A stretch of DNA of 64,000 bases from Neotamlana nanhaiensis. GTDB lineage: Bacteria; Bacteroidota; Bacteroidia; Flavobacteriales; Flavobacteriaceae. The notes under the pieces are model-generated. The model saw only the letters and a program-made list of their open reading frames with translations. It was not told the DNA's origin and did no database searches. This document shows positions 1 through 9,103 of the stretch, piece after piece. The position numbers and the translations under genes are program-made. The stretch lies in contig NZ_JTDV01000001.1 in the NCBI RefSeq assembly GCF_000943555.1, forward strand, positions 434,001 to 498,000, given 5' to 3'. How positions within the stretch are numbered: the stretch's first letter is position 1; every line of letters begins with the position of its first letter.

Positions 1-902
1 TAATTGCAAAAGCGTTGTATTATATAAACACAAATGAGTTTAAGTTAGCCATACCTTACTTGGAAAAAGCACTAGAATACAATCCCAATGCATCTTCTGT
101 AGTTTTAATTTTATCTGATTTATATGCTCGTGTTGTGCCAGATACAAATAAATATCTTACTTATGCCTTAAAAGGAATGAAATTGAATATTGAAGCTAAC
201 GATTCTGTAGCTAAAAGTTATGTATATTTAAACTTAAGCAATGCATTAGTGCAAAATGGTTTTGCAGAAAAAGCTTCGGAATATATTGAGGAATCCTTAA
301 AATATAATGCAAAAAATCCTTATGCTCCGTATTTAAAAAACTTTATAGATTATGCTAATAATAAAAACCTAAAAGCCTTAACTAAAAAAATGCTTTTAGA
401 GTGGAAAAAAGATACGTTACGTGCCGATATAACTCAAGAATTGGCAAAAATGTACTATTTTCAAGAGGATTACGATAATGCTCTTTTTTATTATGAAAAG
501 TATATTAAAATACTTTCTATCAATAAAATTGATTTGTATCCTGCCGAAAATATAAAAATAGCATACACCTATAATAAAATGGGCTTTTCTAAGGAAGCCG
601 AACACTACTTAAATAAATATACAGACTATCTTGAAAAAGATGAATCTATTTACAAAGAGGCTGGTTTAGCTGTACTTTATCTTTATAAAAATATGCCGGA
701 TAAAGCTATAGAAGCTTATACCAGATTCAGTTTACAAAATGATTTTCAATATTGGGTCATTTTATTTATTCGAGAAGATCCTTTATTGAAGCGATTGCAA
801 AATCATCCAAAATATGAGGAAACTATTAAGCGCATAGAATCACGATTTTGGGAAAATCATAAAAAACTTAAAGAAACTTTAGAAAAGGAAAAATTGTTAT
901 AA
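1..902 (+). CDS. TPR-repeat protein, 5' end outside the window
   Basis: The reading frame is open to the first base (codons for I-A-K-A precede the TTG at 15), so the gene starts left of the window and only its last 300 or so residues are visible. What is seen is a string of degenerate tetratricopeptide repeats (for example FKLAIPYLEKALEYNPN, then further helical pairs with YNKMGFSKEAEHYL), ending in a charged helix (FWENHKKLKETLEKEKLL). TPR solenoids mediate protein-protein contacts. In Flavobacteria, C-terminal TPR tails of this style occur on winged-helix or cyclase-type signalling proteins, so the missing N-terminus may carry an output domain. That is inference; the visible part has no catalytic motif. 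Confidence 0.75.
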   Translation, partial: IAKALYYINTNEFKLAIPYLEKALEYNPNASSVVLILSDLYARVVPDTNKYLTYALKGMKLNIEANDSVAKSYVYLNLSNALVQNGFAEKASEYIEESLKYNAKNPYAPYLKNFIDYANNKNLKALTKKMLLEWKKDTLRADITQELAKMYYFQEDYDNALFYYEKYIKILSINKIDLYPAENIKIAYTYNKMGFSKEAEHYLNKYTDYLEKDESIYKEAGLAVLYLYKNMPDKAIEAYTRFSLQNDFQYWVILFIREDPLLKRLQNHPKYEETIKRIESRFWENHKKLKETLEKEKLL

Positions 903-953
903 ACTAGGTTTTATACTATTGGAATCTAATTTTAAACAACACTAAGTTTAATT

Positions 954-2369
954 TTACTTCCCGATACAAAAATTAGCAAATATATTCCCAAGTAAATCAT
1001 CACTAGTTATTTCACCAGTAATTTCACCAAAATGGCATAGCGCCTGACGAATATCAATAGCCATTAAATCACCCGATAAACCAGACTCTAAACCGTATTT
1101 CACCTTTTGAATTTCTTCAAAAGCCTTTAAAAGCGAATCGTAGTGTCTGGTGTTTGTAACAATAGTTTCATTGTTTTTTAGTGCGCCAGTATTCACAAAA
1201 TTTAGAAGTTGAGTTTTTAAATCTTCAACACCTTCGCCACTTTTTGCAGATATTGATAAATACTGAGAACCTTCAACCGCGCTTAAAGTACTGTTTAAAC
1301 TTTGCCTTTTGTCTTCAGTTAACTTATCGATTTTATTCGCGATAATTAGTAATGGTTTTAACGGGTATTTATTCTTGATTTTTTCAATTTCAACCACGAT
1401 ATTTTCAGATTTCTTATCATCACCCGAAATAGCATCAGCATCAAATAAATAAATCACAACTTGCGCCTGCTCTATCTTCTCGAAGGTTTTTTTAATACCA
1501 ATACTCTCCACCACATCTTTGGTATCGCGAATACCTGCCGTATCTATAAACCTGAAGCCAATGCCGTTAATTACCAATTCATCTTCAATGGTATCGCGTG
1601 TGGTTCCCGCTATATCACTAACAATAGCACGTTCTTCGTTTAAAAGCGCGTTTAACAGTGTTGATTTACCAACGTTTGGCTCGCCAACAATTGCTACTGG
1701 TATCCCGTTTTTAATTACGTTTCCTACTGCGAAACTGTCTATTAATCGTTTTAAAACAAACGAAATTCGCTCTACCAAATCTTTAAATTGAGTTCGATCG
1801 GCAAATTCTACATCTTCCTCTGCAAAATCGAGCTCAAGTTCTATTAATGATGCAAAATTGAGTAATTCTTCACGTAGTTTAGCAATTTCAGTTGAAAATC
1901 CACCACGCATTTGTTGCATGGCTATTTGGTGGGATGCTTCGTTATCGCTGGCTATTAAGTCGGCTACGGCTTCGGCTTGACTCAAATCTAATTTACCATT
2001 TAAAAAAGCTCTTAGCGTAAATTCTCCGGGATTTGCCATTCGACAACCTTTACGCAAAAACAACTGAATAATTTCCTGCTGAATATACACCGAACCATGA
2101 CAAGACACCTCAACAACATCTTCACCAGTGTAAGAATTAGGATTTTTAAATACCGACACCAAAACCTGATCGATAACACGTTCATCATCAACAATGTGGC
2201 CTAAGTGTATGGTATGCGTATTTTGGTCTATTAATTTTTTACCATGGGTAACCGATTTAAAATTCTGCGACGCTAATGCTATGGCATCTTTTCCAGATAA
2301 GCGTATTATGGCCACTGCCCCAGCACCCGATGCTGTTGCCAATGCTACTATGGTATCGTTGTAAATCAT
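954..2369 (-). CDS. mnmE: tRNA uridine-5-carboxymethylaminomethyl modification GTPase MnmE
   Basis: With MnmG this GTPase installs carboxymethylaminomethyl at U34 of certain tRNAs in the cytoplasm. The 471-residue length is normal. An N-terminal folate-binding domain (start MIYNDTIVALATASGAGAVA) is followed by the helical domain and an inserted Ras-like G domain at about residues 225-380, with G1 GEPNVGKST, the TTRDT switch, DTAGIRDT and NKID. The protein ends in CIGK, the conserved MnmE C-terminus whose cysteine is essential in studied homologues. All key motifs are intact. The gene is monocistronic and convergent with the TPR gene. A Bacteroidota-like promoter lies directly upstream. Confidence 0.97.
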   Translation of the reverse strand: MIYNDTIVALATASGAGAVAIIRLSGKDAIALASQNFKSVTHGKKLIDQNTHTIHLGHIVDDERVIDQVLVSVFKNPNSYTGEDVVEVSCHGSVYIQQEIIQLFLRKGCRMANPGEFTLRAFLNGKLDLSQAEAVADLIASDNEASHQIAMQQMRGGFSTEIAKLREELLNFASLIELELDFAEEDVEFADRTQFKDLVERISFVLKRLIDSFAVGNVIKNGIPVAIVGEPNVGKSTLLNALLNEERAIVSDIAGTTRDTIEDELVINGIGFRFIDTAGIRDTKDVVESIGIKKTFEKIEQAQVVIYLFDADAISGDDKKSENIVVEIEKIKNKYPLKPLLIIANKIDKLTEDKRQSLNSTLSAVEGSQYLSISAKSGEGVEDLKTQLLNFVNTGALKNNETIVTNTRHYDSLLKAFEEIQKVKYGLESGLSGDLMAIDIRQALCHFGEITGEITSDDLLGNIFANFCIGK

Positions 2370-2373
2370 TTGG

Positions 2374-2401
2374 CAAAAATAGAAAAAATAAGCCGTTCAA
2401 A
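2374..2401 (-). promoter_or_regulatory. Putative Bacteroidota-type promoter of mnmE
   Basis: On the minus strand TTTG (2401-2398) is followed after 16 nt by TATTTTTG (2381-2374), matching the Bacteroidota -33/-7 consensus TTTG/TAnnTTTG with slightly short spacing. The -7 box ends five bases before the ATG, so transcription would begin at or very near the start codon. Seen by eye only. Confidence 0.45.
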
Positions 2402-2518
2402 ATTTCAAATAAAAAAAATCACAAAATGTTAATAAACTGTGTGTGACCTATTTAAAAATAATGTGTCTTAAAAAAGTAAATTAATTAAAACCATTACAAA
2501 CCATTTTTTAGTACAACC

Positions 2519-2941
2519 ATGAGAATTATAGATTCCGATTTAAGAAAACACGTTTTAAAAACCATAAAAAACGAATTGGGTTATATGCATTTTCTTAACC
2601 AAATTGCGGTTATTGAATTTAATGAAGGCGTTCATGTGGAACTAAACAACACCCAATCGCTATTTACTGAGCTTAAAACTTTTTTTGGCATAAACAAACC
2701 TTTTGGAGTTGTAGCAAACCGCGTAAACTCGTATTCTGTTAAGCTTTTAGATATCCCTGCATTTAGAAGTCAAGTTGATAATTTGAGTGCGTATGCCGTA
2801 GTTGGACACGATCCGGCTGGAATTATGAATGCTGCAATTGAAAGTAATTTTTGTCTATCTGACGATATTGGATACGATAATATTTATGAAGCTGTTGATA
2901 GTGTAAACAACAAAGTAAAAAAAAGAACACTAGCTAGTTAA
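2519..2941 (+). CDS. Small STAS/SpoIIAA-like protein of unknown function
   Basis: This 140-residue soluble protein has no signal peptide or membrane segment. Its alternating hydrophobic pattern (IAVIEFNEGVHVELN, then FGVVANRVNSYSVKLLDI, then SAYAVVGHDPAG) resembles the strand-helix plan of STAS/SpoIIAA-like proteins common in Flavobacteria. I could not see a phosphorylatable STAS serine with confidence. It is divergent from mnmE, and its last 8 bases overlap the end of the convergent S1-domain gene. The ATG at 2519 is the first in frame and fits the fold. Function unknown. Confidence 0.7.
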   Translation: MRIIDSDLRKHVLKTIKNELGYMHFLNQIAVIEFNEGVHVELNNTQSLFTELKTFFGINKPFGVVANRVNSYSVKLLDIPAFRSQVDNLSAYAVVGHDPAGIMNAAIESNFCLSDDIGYDNIYEAVDSVNNKVKKRTLAS

Positions 2942-3764
2942 TTAGGTAAATACCATCCGTTTTTATGTCTATTTGGCGTTGTTTATATAACGTTCCAATA
3001 GCTTTTTTAAAGCTTTTTTTACTCATTTGTAGTCCCTCTTTTATAGCTTCGGGCGTCGATTTATCGGTTAAATTTAAATAACCGCTGTTATCCTCAAGCT
3101 CCTGTAAAACGCGTTGCGCATTAGGCTCGATATTTCTGTATCCAATTTGCCCTATAACAATATCGAGTTTATTGCCTGGGCGTATTTTTTTAACAACACC
3201 TTTTAATTTATCACCTACACTAATATCTTTAAAAATGGTGTCTTTAAATATTAAACCGTGGTGTTTGTTATTTACAATAACATTCATACCAATTTCGGAA
3301 GGATGCGACACAATTAAATCAACCTCATCAAAGGCTTTAACCGTTAAATCCTTATTATCTAAAAAACGGTTGGTTTTACTAGATGCTACTAATCTATTGG
3401 TTTTTTCATCTAAATAACAATACACCAAATACCATCCTCCAGGTTTCATTTTAAAAACTTGTTCTTTAAACGGGCAAAATAATTCTTTTACCAATCCCCA
3501 ATCTAAAAACGCGCCATATTCGGTAACTTGGTTACAGCGTAACAACGCAAAATTATCGCGGGTAATGTATGGCTTATCGGTTGTAGCCACAGGGCGTTCC
3601 TCGTTATCTAAATACACAAAAACATCAATCTTGTCCCAAATTTTAAACTCATTTGGCACATAACGATTGGGTAATAAAACTTCATCATCGTTAGCATCAA
3701 TTAAATAAATACCATGATCTGTTTCACGAAGTATTTCTAGCGTATGTATTTTTCCTAATTCCAT
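2934..3764 (-). CDS. CvfB-like S1 RNA-binding domain protein
   Basis: This 276-residue protein has the layout of the CvfB/YitL family: tandem S1-type OB folds (the first about residues 1-60, the second near TEYGAFLDWGLVKELFCP, a third near GLIFKDTIFKDISVGDKLKG) and a C-terminal winged-helix-like tail (STPEAIKEGLQMSKKSFKKA). Family members bind RNA and affect expression of virulence or stress genes in Firmicutes; the role in Bacteroidota is not established. I start it at the ATG at 3764 (MELGKIHTLEIL) rather than the in-frame ATG at 3827, because the family begins there and because a good promoter lies between the two ATGs. Confidence 0.88.
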   Translation of the reverse strand: MELGKIHTLEILRETDHGIYLIDANDDEVLLPNRYVPNEFKIWDKIDVFVYLDNEERPVATTDKPYITRDNFALLRCNQVTEYGAFLDWGLVKELFCPFKEQVFKMKPGGWYLVYCYLDEKTNRLVASSKTNRFLDNKDLTVKAFDEVDLIVSHPSEIGMNVIVNNKHHGLIFKDTIFKDISVGDKLKGVVKKIRPGNKLDIVIGQIGYRNIEPNAQRVLQELEDNSGYLNLTDKSTPEAIKEGLQMSKKSFKKAIGTLYKQRQIDIKTDGIYLIN

Positions 3765-3772
3765 AATTGGCG

Positions 3773-3802
3773 CAAAGGTAACGATATTAGTTTTTTTGCA
3801 AA
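3773..3802 (-). promoter_or_regulatory. Bacteroidota-type promoter of the S1-domain gene
   Basis: On the minus strand TTTG (3802-3799), an 18-nt spacer and TACCTTTG (3780-3773) match the Bacteroidota consensus fully. The -7 box ends 8 nt before the chosen ATG at 3764, so the leader is only a few bases long. Its position rules against the upstream in-frame ATG at 3827. Confidence 0.65.
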
Positions 3803-3856
3803 TAAAAAAGCGCCACAATAATTGCAACGCTTAAATTTAAATATTTTTTATAACTT

Positions 3857-4195
3857 TTAGTAAATAGATTCTTTACCAAAATGCTTCGTTAATAAGTAAT
3901 ATACAACGGCTCTATATTTCGATCTGTTAGACTTACCATATTGCTCAATTACACTAGCAATTGCGCCATCTAAATCGTCGCTTTCGCTTAATCCTAATTT
4001 TTTAATTAAGAAGTTGTTTTTTACTGTTGCCAATTCAGATTCGTCCGAGCCTGATACCGTTGAAGCATCGGCATTATAAATTGAAGGACCACAACCAATG
4101 GTTACTTTAGTTAATAAATCCATATCGGCATCTACACCGCATTTTTCTTTTAAATCTGATGCATACTTTGCAATAAGTTCGTCACGTTTACTCAT
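3857..4195 (-). CDS. DUF2853 family protein
   Basis: This 112-residue acidic, helical cytoplasmic protein starts MSKRDELIAKYASDLKEKCG and carries the GCGPSIYNADASTVSGSDESEL stretch (starting near residue 34) that typifies DUF2853, a family of compact all-helical proteins common in Bacteroidota and some Proteobacteria. Length matches the family. No function is established. It sits between the S1-domain gene and menD on the same strand, with about 95 bp on each side, and may have its own promoter. Confidence 0.85.
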   Translation of the reverse strand: MSKRDELIAKYASDLKEKCGVDADMDLLTKVTIGCGPSIYNADASTVSGSDESELATVKNNFLIKKLGLSESDDLDGAIASVIEQYGKSNRSKYRAVVYYLLTKHFGKESIY

Positions 4196-4291
4196 GATAA
4201 TTTGTAATGTTTAAAATTTAATAATATTTAATTGATAACTCTTTAAAGATACTATTTTTTAGACACCAAATTAATTATTGAAGTCACAATT

Positions 4292-6052
4292 TTATTTTAT
4301 AAACTCGAAATAGTTTAAGAGTACCTCGTCGTTTATTTGTTTTGGCGTAAAAATCTCTAGTAACTTAGGCTGTTTTCCAACTTTATAAAAAGTATTTAAT
4401 TCTTTTTGCAAACTTTCTATATTTGAAGCTTTTTGGTAACTAAATCCATACATTTTACACAAATGTTCGGCTGTTAATTTATGATTGGTTTCAAAATAAG
4501 TATCGAAATTTTCGGTGTTTTTATGTCCTGGTAAAATTCTAAAAATACCACCACCTGTATTATTTACAACTATAATTCTAAAATTTTTGGGTATATAATT
4601 GTTCCACAAAGCATTACTATCGTATAAAAAACTTAAATCGCCCGTAATTAAAACCGTAGGTTTTTTACTTACAACAGCACATCCTACCGCGGTTGATGTG
4701 CTACCATCTATACCACTTGTACCACGATTACAATACACTTCGAGCGTTTTACTTAAACTAAAAAGTTGCGTGTAACGTATGGCCGAACTATTGCTAACTT
4801 GAAGAATATAATTACGAGGAATATCCTTTAAAACCTCATTAAAAACAGTAAAATCGGAAAACGGAATAGCTTCTAAATATTCCTTATGCTTTTTTATTCG
4901 GGTTTGTTTAACCGCCGTCCAAGTATCTCGATAATTACTCTTCACAAAATGAGTAACCTTTTGTAGAAACAAACTAAAAAAGGTGTTTGGAGTCATTTCG
5001 ATATGATTTTCTAAACAGAAAAACGTATCGTTTGCCGTTTTTGGGTCGATATGCCAATGGTGTTTTGGCTTATATTTTCTTAGGAATTGTTTAATTTTTT
5101 TTGAAACAATTAAACCTCCAAAAGTGACTAATATTTCTGGTTGAAGTTGCTTTTGTTCAATGCTATTTAAAGGCGCAATTAATTGATCAATACTTGGGAA
5201 GAAACTTGAATGATGTAAGTTTGACGTAGTTTCGGTAAGTACAATTACACTATCGTCTTGTGCAATTTCTTCAAGCCATTTTTCTTCAATATCGTTTGGT
5301 GGATTTACCCCAACCAAAATCATTTTTTTGGTTGCCGAATTCCAATCTTCCAAACACGATTGCAGCATATAATCTTCAATTTTTGAAGCCTTTGAGGAAG
5401 CTTCAATAACTTTAGGATTTACGCTTAATTTTTCAACCATCTCATACAAAGGCTCATCAAACGGAATGTTTATGTGTACTGGCCCTTTTTTCTGCACTGC
5501 AAAATTTATGGCAATATTTATTTCTTCTTCATTATTGGTTTGTATATCCTTTTGCAAGCCCAATAAACGCTCAAATTTATCTTCTAAATTCTTTAAAATA
5601 GGAATATCTTCATTTCCAGGAATGTTGTTTTCGTCTTTTAAATCGAGCTTTAAATTCGCTGAATATAAAATATGATTGTCGTAAACGTTCTTTTGGTTAA
5701 TGGTTTGTCCGTCGCCAATGCCAATTAAATGTTTTGGTCTGTCTGCCGATAAAACCACCAACGGAATATCGCTGTAAAAGGCTTCGGCTACAGCCGGATA
5801 ATAATTTAAAAGCGCACTACCGGAGGTACAAACAACAGCCGTAGGTTCGTGTAATTGTTGCGCTATTCCTAAGGCAAAAAATGCCGCCGCACGTTCATCG
5901 ACAATACTATAGCACGAGAAAAATTCGTCGTTAGTAAAACCAATGGTTAAAGGCGCATTTCGGCTACCTGGAGAAATGATAATATGCTTAATGTTTTTCG
6001 CTTTACAAAGCTGCACAACGGTTTGTGCTAAAGGTATTTTTGGATAAACCAT
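4292..6052 (-). CDS. menD: 2-succinyl-5-enolpyruvyl-6-hydroxy-3-cyclohexene-1-carboxylate synthase
   Basis: MenD is a thiamine-diphosphate enzyme that joins 2-oxoglutarate to isochorismate in menaquinone synthesis. The 586 residues follow the ThDP fold: N-terminal Pyr domain with SPGSRNAPL and the catalytic-type glutamate in IVDERAAAFFALG, a central domain, and the C-terminal PP domain with GTSGIDGSTSTAVG and the GDLSFLYDSNALW...NNTGGGIF cofactor motif. All are in place. Menaquinone is the usual respiratory quinone of Flavobacteriaceae. Its pathway partner menF lies 6.5 kb away beyond the efflux operon, on the same strand. Confidence 0.97.
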   Translation of the reverse strand: MVYPKIPLAQTVVQLCKAKNIKHIIISPGSRNAPLTIGFTNDEFFSCYSIVDERAAAFFALGIAQQLHEPTAVVCTSGSALLNYYPAVAEAFYSDIPLVVLSADRPKHLIGIGDGQTINQKNVYDNHILYSANLKLDLKDENNIPGNEDIPILKNLEDKFERLLGLQKDIQTNNEEEINIAINFAVQKKGPVHINIPFDEPLYEMVEKLSVNPKVIEASSKASKIEDYMLQSCLEDWNSATKKMILVGVNPPNDIEEKWLEEIAQDDSVIVLTETTSNLHHSSFFPSIDQLIAPLNSIEQKQLQPEILVTFGGLIVSKKIKQFLRKYKPKHHWHIDPKTANDTFFCLENHIEMTPNTFFSLFLQKVTHFVKSNYRDTWTAVKQTRIKKHKEYLEAIPFSDFTVFNEVLKDIPRNYILQVSNSSAIRYTQLFSLSKTLEVYCNRGTSGIDGSTSTAVGCAVVSKKPTVLITGDLSFLYDSNALWNNYIPKNFRIIVVNNTGGGIFRILPGHKNTENFDTYFETNHKLTAEHLCKMYGFSYQKASNIESLQKELNTFYKVGKQPKLLEIFTPKQINDEVLLNYFEFIK

Positions 6053-6102
6053 AATTGTTTAAATAGTACAACAAAATTAACCAATAAAGCTGAAATTAAG
6101 TC

Positions 6103-6846
6103 TTAAAGCGAGTTTTTATTTAGAAACTCTAAAAACTTAGGTTTGTACTGTTCTGATACGGTTATACGCTGCTTATTTATTACAATTTGGCTGCGCTCAA
6201 TTACATCGATATTGTTTAGTGATACGATAAACGAACGGTGTACGCGCATAAATTCATCGGATGGAAGTTGCTCTTCAAGCGATTTTAAACTCATAAGCGT
6301 TAAAATGGCTTTAGATTCGTTTTTTAACCAAATTTTGATGTAGTCTTTTAAACCTTCAAAATACAAAACATCGTCAAGCTTAATGCGTAATTGTTTGTAT
6401 TCTGATTTTACAAATAAAAACTCTTTTTTTGAAGCTTCGGCAGTTTCAATTTTTACAGGTTCTTGTGTTTTGTTCACCAAATTAAACCAGTTTTTCGCTT
6501 TGTTGGCTGCCATTAAAAATTCGGCATAATCAAAAGGTTTTAATAGGTAATCTAGCGCATCAACTTTAAAACCATCTAAAGCATATTTATCGAAAGCTGT
6601 TGTGAAAACAACTTTGGTTTGCTTGGGTAACATTTTAGAAAGTTCTAACCCTGTTAAATCGGGCATTTGAATGTCTAAAAACAACACTTCAACAGGATTT
6701 GTAGTGACATAAGTTAACGCTTCAATAGCACTACTAAACTTGTTTTTAAGCACTAAAAATGGTGTTTTTTTTACGTAGCTTTCCACGAGATTTAACGCCA
6801 TAGGTTCATCATCAACAATGACGCAATTAAGAGTTAAATTTTCCAT
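6103..6846 (-). CDS. LytTR-family response regulator
   Basis: This 247-residue protein has an N-terminal receiver domain (acidic pair in IVDDEP, phospho-acceptor aspartate in VLFLDIQMPDLTGLE, lysine in YLLKPFDY) and a C-terminal LytTR DNA-binding domain (FLFVKSEYKQLRIKLDDVLYFEGLKDY and MRVHRSFIVSLNNI). LytTR regulators bind direct-repeat operators upstream of target genes. It overlaps the end of the adjacent LytS-type kinase gene by one base, so the two form a pair. The adjacent efflux genes on the same strand are plausible targets, by position only. Confidence 0.93.
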   Translation of the reverse strand: MENLTLNCVIVDDEPMALNLVESYVKKTPFLVLKNKFSSAIEALTYVTTNPVEVLFLDIQMPDLTGLELSKMLPKQTKVVFTTAFDKYALDGFKVDALDYLLKPFDYAEFLMAANKAKNWFNLVNKTQEPVKIETAEASKKEFLFVKSEYKQLRIKLDDVLYFEGLKDYIKIWLKNESKAILTLMSLKSLEEQLPSDEFMRVHRSFIVSLNNIDVIERSQIVINKQRITVSEQYKPKFLEFLNKNSL

Positions 6847-7889
6847 TAGTCGACTTCAAAAATTAGTTTTGTAAAAAAAGTATCATCGTCTACACCATAC
6901 GTAAACACATGCTTGTTTGGGTAAATTAGATTTAAACGCTTATCGAGATTCTGTATACCAATGCCCGAGCCGCTTTTATCGTGATCGGTTTTAGGAAAAT
7001 TCGGATTTTTCGTTTGAAATTCAATCGTATTATTTTCAATTTTAAGTTCAAAATACAATGCGCTTGTTTTATTGGCTGAAACACCATGTTTAAAAGTATT
7101 TTCAACTAAAGAAATAAATAACAACGGCGCCACCAAAATATGATCTTTTACCTCGGCAAACTTGAATGTAACAGTTGTTTTATCGGTTAACCGAAGTTGC
7201 ATCAATTCAATGTACTTTTCTAAAAACTGAACTTCTTGCTTAAGCGATACTTTCTCCGTGGTTGTGTCGTACAACAAATAACGCATTAGCTTACTCAAAC
7301 TGTGAATCGACGATTTGGCTTGTTCTGGCGAAATATCGACTAAAGAATAAATATTATTCAATGAATTGAAGAAAAAATGCGGCTGCAACTGGTATTTTAA
7401 ATGCTGAAGTTCGGCTTCCAATTTTATTTTTTCAGCTTCTTTTCGTTCCGATTCTGTTTTTATCAAGCGTTCGGCAAATTTTAAAGCAATTGCAAACACA
7501 ATAGGCACCACAAACGAGATACTTTGCAAGTAGATAAAAAATTGAATTGGCGGGCCTTTTCTATCTTCTCCTTCTGGAATTAAATCTATTAAAAAATAGG
7601 TATTTGCATATTCTCTTATTAACACACAAACAATAATTAAAGCAATATTTATTACTGCAAAAAAAACAAATTTCTTAGCAATAAGGAGCTTATCAGCAAG
7701 TACAAAATAATTCAGATAAAAAACGATTGCATACAGCAGTAAAGGCAACCATGAATGCACAAAAACTCGAGTCAAACCTTGCTGTTGACCCGAGGATAAT
7801 AGGTACGGAAAACTAAACAGTACAATCCATACCAACACATGAAAAAATATAATTATCTTTTTATTTCTTGCTGAAATTAAATTACTCAT
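6846..7889 (-). CDS. LytS/YehU-type sensor histidine kinase
   Basis: This 347-residue membrane kinase has four hydrophobic segments in the first 140 residues, a short coiled coil (ERKEAEKIKLEAELQHLKYQ), the His_kinase motif LQPHFFFNSLNNIYSL containing the phosphorylated histidine, and a C-terminal HATPase domain (SLVENTFKHG, then GSGIGIQNLDKRL). It signals to the LytTR regulator encoded immediately downstream. No large extracytoplasmic domain is present, so sensing is probably within or near the membrane. It overlaps the MacB permease gene by 8 bp, which links the kinase to the efflux operon transcriptionally. Confidence 0.93.
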   Translation of the reverse strand: MSNLISARNKKIIIFFHVLVWIVLFSFPYLLSSGQQQGLTRVFVHSWLPLLLYAIVFYLNYFVLADKLLIAKKFVFFAVINIALIIVCVLIREYANTYFLIDLIPEGEDRKGPPIQFFIYLQSISFVVPIVFAIALKFAERLIKTESERKEAEKIKLEAELQHLKYQLQPHFFFNSLNNIYSLVDISPEQAKSSIHSLSKLMRYLLYDTTTEKVSLKQEVQFLEKYIELMQLRLTDKTTVTFKFAEVKDHILVAPLLFISLVENTFKHGVSANKTSALYFELKIENNTIEFQTKNPNFPKTDHDKSGSGIGIQNLDKRLNLIYPNKHVFTYGVDDDTFFTKLIFEVD

Positions 7890-9102
7890 AACGCAATGCT
7901 GTTATTGGGTCTAATGCCGATGCTTTTCTGGCCGGATACCATCCAAAAAAGATACCTGTAATGGCACAAACCGCAAACGAAATTACTATAGAATACGTGG
8001 TAACGCTGGTTGGCCACCCTATAAAATTTTCTATAATAAATGTTGACAATAAACCCAAAGATACACCAATTAATCCACCTGCAATACTTATTAAAATGGC
8101 TTCAATTAAAAACTGCATTAAAATGTCGTTGCCCTTACCGCCTACTGCCATTCGTAAGCCAATTTCACGGGTACGTTCTTTAACCGAAACATACATAATG
8201 TTCATAATACCAATACCACCAACTAATAGTGAAATAGCAGCAATAGACACTAATAAAACCGTAAGCATTTCGCTAGTGGAACTGAAGGTAGAAATGAGTT
8301 CTTCCATAGAAAATACATTAAAATCGTCGTCCTCATTACTGCTAAGTTGATGCTGTTTTCTTAAAATTTCGGTGACTTGTGTTACGGCGTTATCGGCTTC
8401 TTCTTCGCTTATCGCGGAAGCTACGATGCTTTGTAGATAATCAATCGCCAAAATACGTTTTTGTACCGCCGTGTAAGGCGCCAAAATAACATCATCTTGA
8501 TCTTGCCCAAAGGTATTCTCGCCTTTTTCACTTAAAACACCAATAACTTTAAACGGTGTATTATCAAAACGAATCATTTTACCAATAGGATTGTCGCCGT
8601 TCGGAAACAAATTTTCAACAATAGTTTGCCCAATTACGGCTACTTTTGAAGCTGAATTGATTTCCTGCTCGGTAAACATACTACCATCTTCAATATCGAA
8701 CTTCTTAATATCGGCATACGTTGGCGACACACCATAAATTGATGTTGGCCAGTTGTTAGCACCGTTAATGGCTTGTCCGCTACCACTTACCTGCGGCGAT
8801 ACATCGGTTAGCAAATTGGCTTCGGAAACCAATGCCTTGTAATCGGTTAATTTTAGGGTTTGCATTTCACTTGGATCTAACCGAACGCCACCACGCATAT
8901 CGGCTCCAGGGCGAATATTTATCATATTAGATCCCATACTCGAAATTTGTGTTTTTATGCTTTCTTTAGAGCCTTCACCAATCGCTAACATGGCAATAAC
9001 CGAACCCACACCTATAATGATGCCCAACATGGTAAGCAATGTTCTTACTTTGTTGAGTAAAATAGCTTTCCAAGCGGTTTTAAGTAAATTTAAAAGTCTC
9101 AT
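7882..9102 (-). CDS. MacB-like ABC transporter permease
   Basis: This is the 406-residue FtsX/MacB-type permease subunit. It has an N-terminal membrane helix (LTMLGIIIGVGSVIAML), a large periplasmic MacB_PCD domain of about 230 residues, and three C-terminal helices in the FtsX domain (VSIAAISLLVGGIGIMNIM, VKERTREIGLRMA, then VISFAVCAITGIFFGWYPA). MacB proteins are mechanotransmitting pumps that drive export of drugs, toxins or peptides through TolC. I start it at the ATG at 9102 (MRLLNLLKTAW), one base after the ATPase stop codon; an upstream in-frame ATG at 9147 would lie inside the ATPase gene. Confidence 0.93.
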   Translation of the reverse strand: MRLLNLLKTAWKAILLNKVRTLLTMLGIIIGVGSVIAMLAIGEGSKESIKTQISSMGSNMINIRPGADMRGGVRLDPSEMQTLKLTDYKALVSEANLLTDVSPQVSGSGQAINGANNWPTSIYGVSPTYADIKKFDIEDGSMFTEQEINSASKVAVIGQTIVENLFPNGDNPIGKMIRFDNTPFKVIGVLSEKGENTFGQDQDDVILAPYTAVQKRILAIDYLQSIVASAISEEEADNAVTQVTEILRKQHQLSSNEDDDFNVFSMEELISTFSSTSEMLTVLLVSIAAISLLVGGIGIMNIMYVSVKERTREIGLRMAVGGKGNDILMQFLIEAILISIAGGLIGVSLGLLSTFIIENFIGWPTSVTTYSIVISFAVCAITGIFFGWYPARKASALDPITALRYE

Positions 9103-9103
9103 A

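Noticed and set aside
3765-3827. An N-terminal extension of the S1-domain protein to 3827
   Set aside because: A full promoter lies between the two ATGs, so the longer form would not be transcribed from it.
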